NCBI GenBank assembly: GCA_002347645.1
Contig: DDYF01000060.1
Coordinates: 63,249-127,248 of the forward strand
Direction of reading: 5' to 3'
Length of the DNA: 64,000 nt
Source of the DNA: Thermoleophilia bacterium UBA2241
GTDB taxonomy: Bacteria > Actinomycetota > Thermoleophilia > UBA2241
Both the position numbers and the translations under genes were made by a program. The notes under the pieces were generated by a model. It saw nothing but the letters and a program-made list of their open reading frames with translations. It was not told where the DNA came from and did not search any database. Positions 62,231 to 64,000 of the stretch are shown piece after piece (positions within the stretch are counted from its first letter, which is position 1; the number at the start of each line of letters is the position of its first letter).

Positions 62231-62269
62231 GGTGGCGCCGGTGACGGCCAAGCCGTCACCGGCGCCACC
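62231..62269. repeat. Perfect 18-bp inverted repeat with 3-nt loop
   Basis: GGTGGCGCCGGTGACGGC (62231-62248) and its exact complement (62252-62269) around CAA. It lies in the 444-bp gap between the divergent nuclease and hsp20 genes. No gene is supported in 62035-62466. Confidence 0.85.
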
Positions 62270-62275
62270 GGCAGT

Positions 62276-62328
62276 GGGCGGGCGGAGGGGCCGCGGGGCA
62301 TGCGCCCGCGCGGTCCCTCCGCCCGCCC
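62276..62328. repeat. 20-bp inverted repeat (one G-T pair), extendable
   Basis: 62276-62295 pairs with 62309-62328, only one G-T wobble; GGGC/GCCC in the loop can extend it with one bulge. CTTTCG follows on the plus strand, so it may be a terminator for an unseen rightward transcript. Confidence 0.75.
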
Positions 62329-62466
62329 CTTTCGCCCGCCCGCCTCGTTACGCTCGCCCACGAGCAGGGTAAGAGCCATCAGCAGCAGTCCTCAGAGGAG
62401 TCCCGGTGCGACGCGTCGCGCGCTCGCGCGCAGTCACCGGGAGGAGCGGTTCGCAAGGAGTCACTC

Positions 62467-62901
62467 GTGGGCCTTGACAAGATGCACGAAGAAGTACTGC
62501 GCGCCTTCAACGACGCGTGGCTGCGCGGCGGGCGCCAGCAACACCGTGGCCGCGGCTTCACACCCGGTGCCGATGCCTTCTTCCAGGAGCAGACGCGCGA
62601 GATCGTCGTACGCTTCGAGCTCCCCGGCATGGAGCGCGACGACATCGAGCTCTTCGTCGAGCGTCGCGAGATCGTCGTCCGCGGCGAACGCCGATTCCCG
62701 GGCGGCGAGGGCCGCGTGTACCAGCAGGTCGAGATGGACTACGGCCCGTTCGAGCGCCGCGTGCGCCTCATGGTCGACGTCGACCCCGAGACCACCTCGG
62801 CGACCTACGAGGCCGGCATCCTCGAGGTCCGCCTGACGCTCGTCGACCACGACCCGCCACTGCGCAAGATCCCCATCACAACGACCGAGGACGAGGAATG
62901 A
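62467..62901 (+). CDS. Small heat-shock protein (Hsp20/alpha-crystallin)
   Basis: ATP-independent holdase chaperone, 144 aa from GTG 62467 (AAGGAG upstream). The alpha-crystallin domain spans about 40-130 (TREIVVRFELPGMERDDIELFVERREIVVRGERRF, YGPFERRVRLMVDVDPETTSATYEAGILEVRLTL), followed by the IPI-type oligomerisation motif RKIPI. Its stop overlaps the lon ATG (ATGA), coupling a holdase to a protease. No CIRCE or HAIR operator was found upstream; a C/G-rich leader hairpin (62402-62441) precedes the ribosome binding site. Confidence 0.93.
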   Translation: MGLDKMHEEVLRAFNDAWLRGGRQQHRGRGFTPGADAFFQEQTREIVVRFELPGMERDDIELFVERREIVVRGERRFPGGEGRVYQQVEMDYGPFERRVRLMVDVDPETTSATYEAGILEVRLTLVDHDPPLRKIPITTTEDEE

Positions 62902-64000
62902 GCAGCGTCGAAGCGGACCAGGTGGCCGATCCTCAGCAGGAGATCCCGGGCACGCTGCCGGTGCTGCCGCTGCGCGATGCGGTCGTGTTCCCCGACACGA
63001 TGATCCCCCTCACGATCGGGCAGGAACGCTCGATCCGCCTCATCGACGAGGTCCTCGCCGGCGACCGCTTGCTCGCGCTCGTGACGTCCAAAGACGCCGA
63101 GGTGGAGACGCCGGGTCCGGAGCTGCTCCACGAGATCGGGACCGTCGGCCTGGCCCACAAGATGATCAAGCTGCCGGACGGCACCATGCGCATCCTGGTC
63201 CAGGGGCTGCAGAGGGTCCATGTCGACCGCTACGTACGCGAAGAGCCGTATCTGGTCGCGGACGTCACCAAGGTCGAGGACGTGACCGTCGAGAGCAAGG
63301 AGATCGACGCCCTGCGCGCCAGCCTGCTCAGCACGTTCTCCAAGATCGTCGCCCTCGTGCCGTACCTGCCCGAGGAGCTCGAGATGGCGGCGGCCAACAT
63401 AGAGGAGCCGGGGCCGCTCGCGTTTCTTGTCGCCTCGACGATGCGCATCAAGACCGAAGACAAGCAGGCGCTGCTTCAGGAGTCGAACGTCGAGCAGCGC
63501 CTGCGCAAGCTCATCGCCATCCTCGCCCAAGAGCTCGAGGTGCTCGAGCTGGGCTCGAAGATCCAGAGCGACGTCCGCAGCGAGATCGACAAGTCGCAGC
63601 GCGAGTACTTCCTGCGCCAGCAGATGCGGGCGATCCAGCAGGAGCTGGGCGAGACCGACGAGTCGCAGGCCGAGATAGACGAGCTGCGCGAGCAGCTCGA
63701 CAAGCTCGGCCTGCCCGAAGAGATCGACAAGGCGGCGCGGCGTGAGCTCGACCGGCTGACGAAGATCCCGTCGCAGAGCGCCGAGTATCCCGTCATCCGC
63801 ACCTACCTGGACTGGATCATCACCCTGCCGTGGACGGTCTCGAGCGAGGACAACCTCGACATCGCCCACGCGCGCGAGATCCTCGACCGCGACCACTACG
63901 ACCTCGAGAAGGTCAAGGACCGCATCCTCGAGTACCTGTCCGTGCGCAAGCTGAAGGCCGACCTGCACGGGCCGATCCTCTGCTTCGTCGGCCCGCCCGG
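62898..64000 (+). CDS. lon: ATP-dependent protease Lon, N-terminal part (runs off the window)
   Basis: The first 367 codons of LonA. It has the substrate-binding LAN domain (LPVLPLRDAVVFPDTMIPLTIGQERS, GTMRILVQGLQRVHV), the coiled-coil region with DKSQREYFLRQQMRAIQQELGE, then the YLDWIITLPW segment. It ends just at the start of the Walker A motif (CFVGPPG). ATP-binding, sensor and Ser-Lys protease parts lie beyond 64000. The ATG overlaps the hsp20 stop. Confidence 0.96.
   Translation, partial: MSSVEADQVADPQQEIPGTLPVLPLRDAVVFPDTMIPLTIGQERSIRLIDEVLAGDRLLALVTSKDAEVETPGPELLHEIGTVGLAHKMIKLPDGTMRILVQGLQRVHVDRYVREEPYLVADVTKVEDVTVESKEIDALRASLLSTFSKIVALVPYLPEELEMAAANIEEPGPLAFLVASTMRIKTEDKQALLQESNVEQRLRKLIAILAQELEVLELGSKIQSDVRSEIDKSQREYFLRQQMRAIQQELGETDESQAEIDELREQLDKLGLPEEIDKAARRELDRLTKIPSQSAEYPVIRTYLDWIITLPWTVSSEDNLDIAHAREILDRDHYDLEKVKDRILEYLSVRKLKADLHGPILCFVGPP

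Noticed and set aside
62380..62466. CIRCE or HAIR heat-shock operator upstream of hsp20
   Set aside because: Neither TTAGCACTC-N9-GAGTGCTAA nor CTTGAGT-N7-ACTCAAG is present, even loosely.

Overview
The window is ordinary chromosome from a very GC-rich bacterium (roughly 70% G+C by eye, strong G/C third-position bias), most likely a deep-branching actinobacterium such as a Thermoleophilia-like lineage. The reasons are gene order and regulation. metG-tatD-rsmA-ispE, tRNA-Gln-glmU-prs-rplY-pth, mfd, mazG-eno and ftsB-DUF501-ppx form the classical actinobacterial housekeeping block. Promoters are mostly extended -10 (TGN) types with little -35, several genes look leaderless, and the SOS box is the Gram-positive/actinobacterial LexA type. 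The class is inference; no rRNA is present.

Layout. 1-3172: end of metG, then tatD, rsmA, ispE. 3173-7543: a lysine/saccharopine operon behind a good promoter and an unusually long leader; it encodes lysine-ketoglutarate reductase and two tandem saccharopine dehydrogenases, all overlapping by 4 nt. 7555-11595: tRNA-Gln, glmU, prs, rplY, terminator, pth. 11630-13689 (minus): a secreted D-Ala-D-Ala carboxypeptidase and a phospholipase C-like protein. 13830-25729: mfd, SurA/PrsA-like lipoprotein, mazG, eno, zinc-ribbon/TPR protein, pyk, ftsB, DUF501, ppx. 25877-29967: a clostripain-like protease, tRNA-Leu, a seven-bladed FG-GAP propeller protein and a surface-type protein that lacks a signal peptide. 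30067-32054: DUF427, an SPFH protein and a universal stress protein. 32213-35363 (minus): a zur-znuA-znuC-znuB zinc-uptake operon with a perfect Zur box. 35394-39157: a double 4Fe-4S protein, a tiny autonomous gene (36301-36363), and a copper ATPase with a CsoR-type operator shared with fpg. 40077-48109: phenylacetate-CoA ligase, a receiver-fused PilB/GspE ATPase, biotin carboxylase, a two-domain glutaredoxin-like oxidoreductase, a CinA-type protein and a glutamine amidotransferase. 48433-52711: M48 protease with zinc ribbons, PASTA kinase, EamA transporter. 52781-56969 (minus): a LexA-controlled DUF6504-dnaE2 operon. 57030-64000: HAD hydrolase, anchored oligopeptide-binding protein, DEDDh-exonuclease/GIY-YIG nuclease, hsp20, and the start of lon.

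Three regulons can be read directly from operators: SOS (LexA, 56946-56967), zinc (Zur, 35330-35344) and copper (CsoR, 39102-39118). Terminators are long, perfect G+C hairpins without U-tracts. No IS element, prophage, CRISPR array, rRNA or integration site was seen. The best candidates for something new are the 20-codon minigene at 36260-36438, the lysine-operon leader with its 16-bp direct repeats and the divergent first saccharopine dehydrogenase, the receiver-fused orphan pilus ATPase, a PASTA kinase lacking the catalytic-loop lysine, and an in-frame coding repeat shared by mazG and dnaE2.
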